From: a bacterium
GTDB lineage: Bacteria > UBP14 > UBA6098
Length of the DNA: 44,816 nt
NCBI GenBank assembly: GCA_023145965.1
Contig: JAGLDC010000109.1
Coordinates: 1-44,816 of the forward strand
Reading direction: 5' to 3'
Positions 44,785-44,816 of this stretch are shown here, piece after piece. The position numbers and the translations under genes were made by a program. Under the pieces are notes generated by a model. That model was not told the DNA's origin. It made no database searches and worked only from the letters and a program-made list of their open reading frames with translations. Each line of letters opens with the position of its first letter. Positions within the stretch are counted from its first letter, which is position 1.

Positions 44785-44816
44785 ACAGCAGCGGAGCAGC
44801 AATATGAGAGTTAATG

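Overview
This is bacterial chromosome of moderate to low GC, densely packed with genes and using the standard code. Two large secreted proteins end in a PNPFN-type C-terminal sorting domain of the kind used by type IX-like secretion. Together with a gingipain-family (C25) peptidase, a DUF401 permease, a DUF3857 protein and a Memo-AMMECR1 fusion, this suggests an uncultivated bacterium of the FCB group or a neighbouring candidate phylum (Cloacimonadota, Marinimicrobia or WOR-3-like). That placement is inference; there is no rRNA or ribosomal protein here to confirm it.

Layout. 1-1818: 3' end of a secreted multidomain protein. 1898-3504: two tandem PAS plus degenerate-GGDEF proteins on the minus strand. 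3861-8045: secreted C25 peptidase, minus. 8304-11161: divergent YchF-like NTPase, DUF401 permease and a small membrane protein. 11269-11801: transposase relic and tRNA-Gln(CTG). 11949-23119: a nine-gene plus-strand operon mixing envelope functions (Memo-AMMECR1 lipoprotein, UbiA-like prenyltransferase, TPR protein, DUF3857 protein, EnvC-like factor, propeller-like protein, membrane spermidine-synthase-like protein) with holB and ybaB. dnaX converges on it from the right (23122-24684). 25075-30775: a four-gene operon (alpha/alpha-toroid protein, histidine phosphatase, lipoprotein, ATPase-TPR protein). 30919-33709: hypD, a methyltransferase and a homocysteine methyltransferase, minus. 34051-36196: PilB/GspE ATPase and smpB. 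36232-39739: small membrane protein, parvulin-like foldase and ligA, minus. 40143-42011: PpiD-like foldase. 42037-44431: rlmB and a predicted outer-membrane barrel, minus.

Promoters are easy to read: a TTGACN-like -35, a 15-17 nt gap and a TATATT-like -10 recur at least twelve times. At ligA and at the homocysteine methyltransferase gene the -10 lies exactly 6 nt before the ATG and there is no ribosome binding site, which predicts leaderless mRNAs.

The most unusual feature is a set of GC-rich, multi-hairpin intergenic elements (A 3630-3775, B 24738-24855, C 33778-33932, D 37541-37682, E 39798-39941, F 44637-44784, and a 14-bp palindrome G at 30887-30900). They do not align end to end, but they form one connected network of shared 8- to 12-base words. 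The full elements are closed by terminal inverted repeats around internal hairpins. Three of them sit between divergent promoters, outside any predicted transcript. I cannot match them to a known family; they look like a mosaic, possibly mobile or chromosome-organising, class of cruciform elements.
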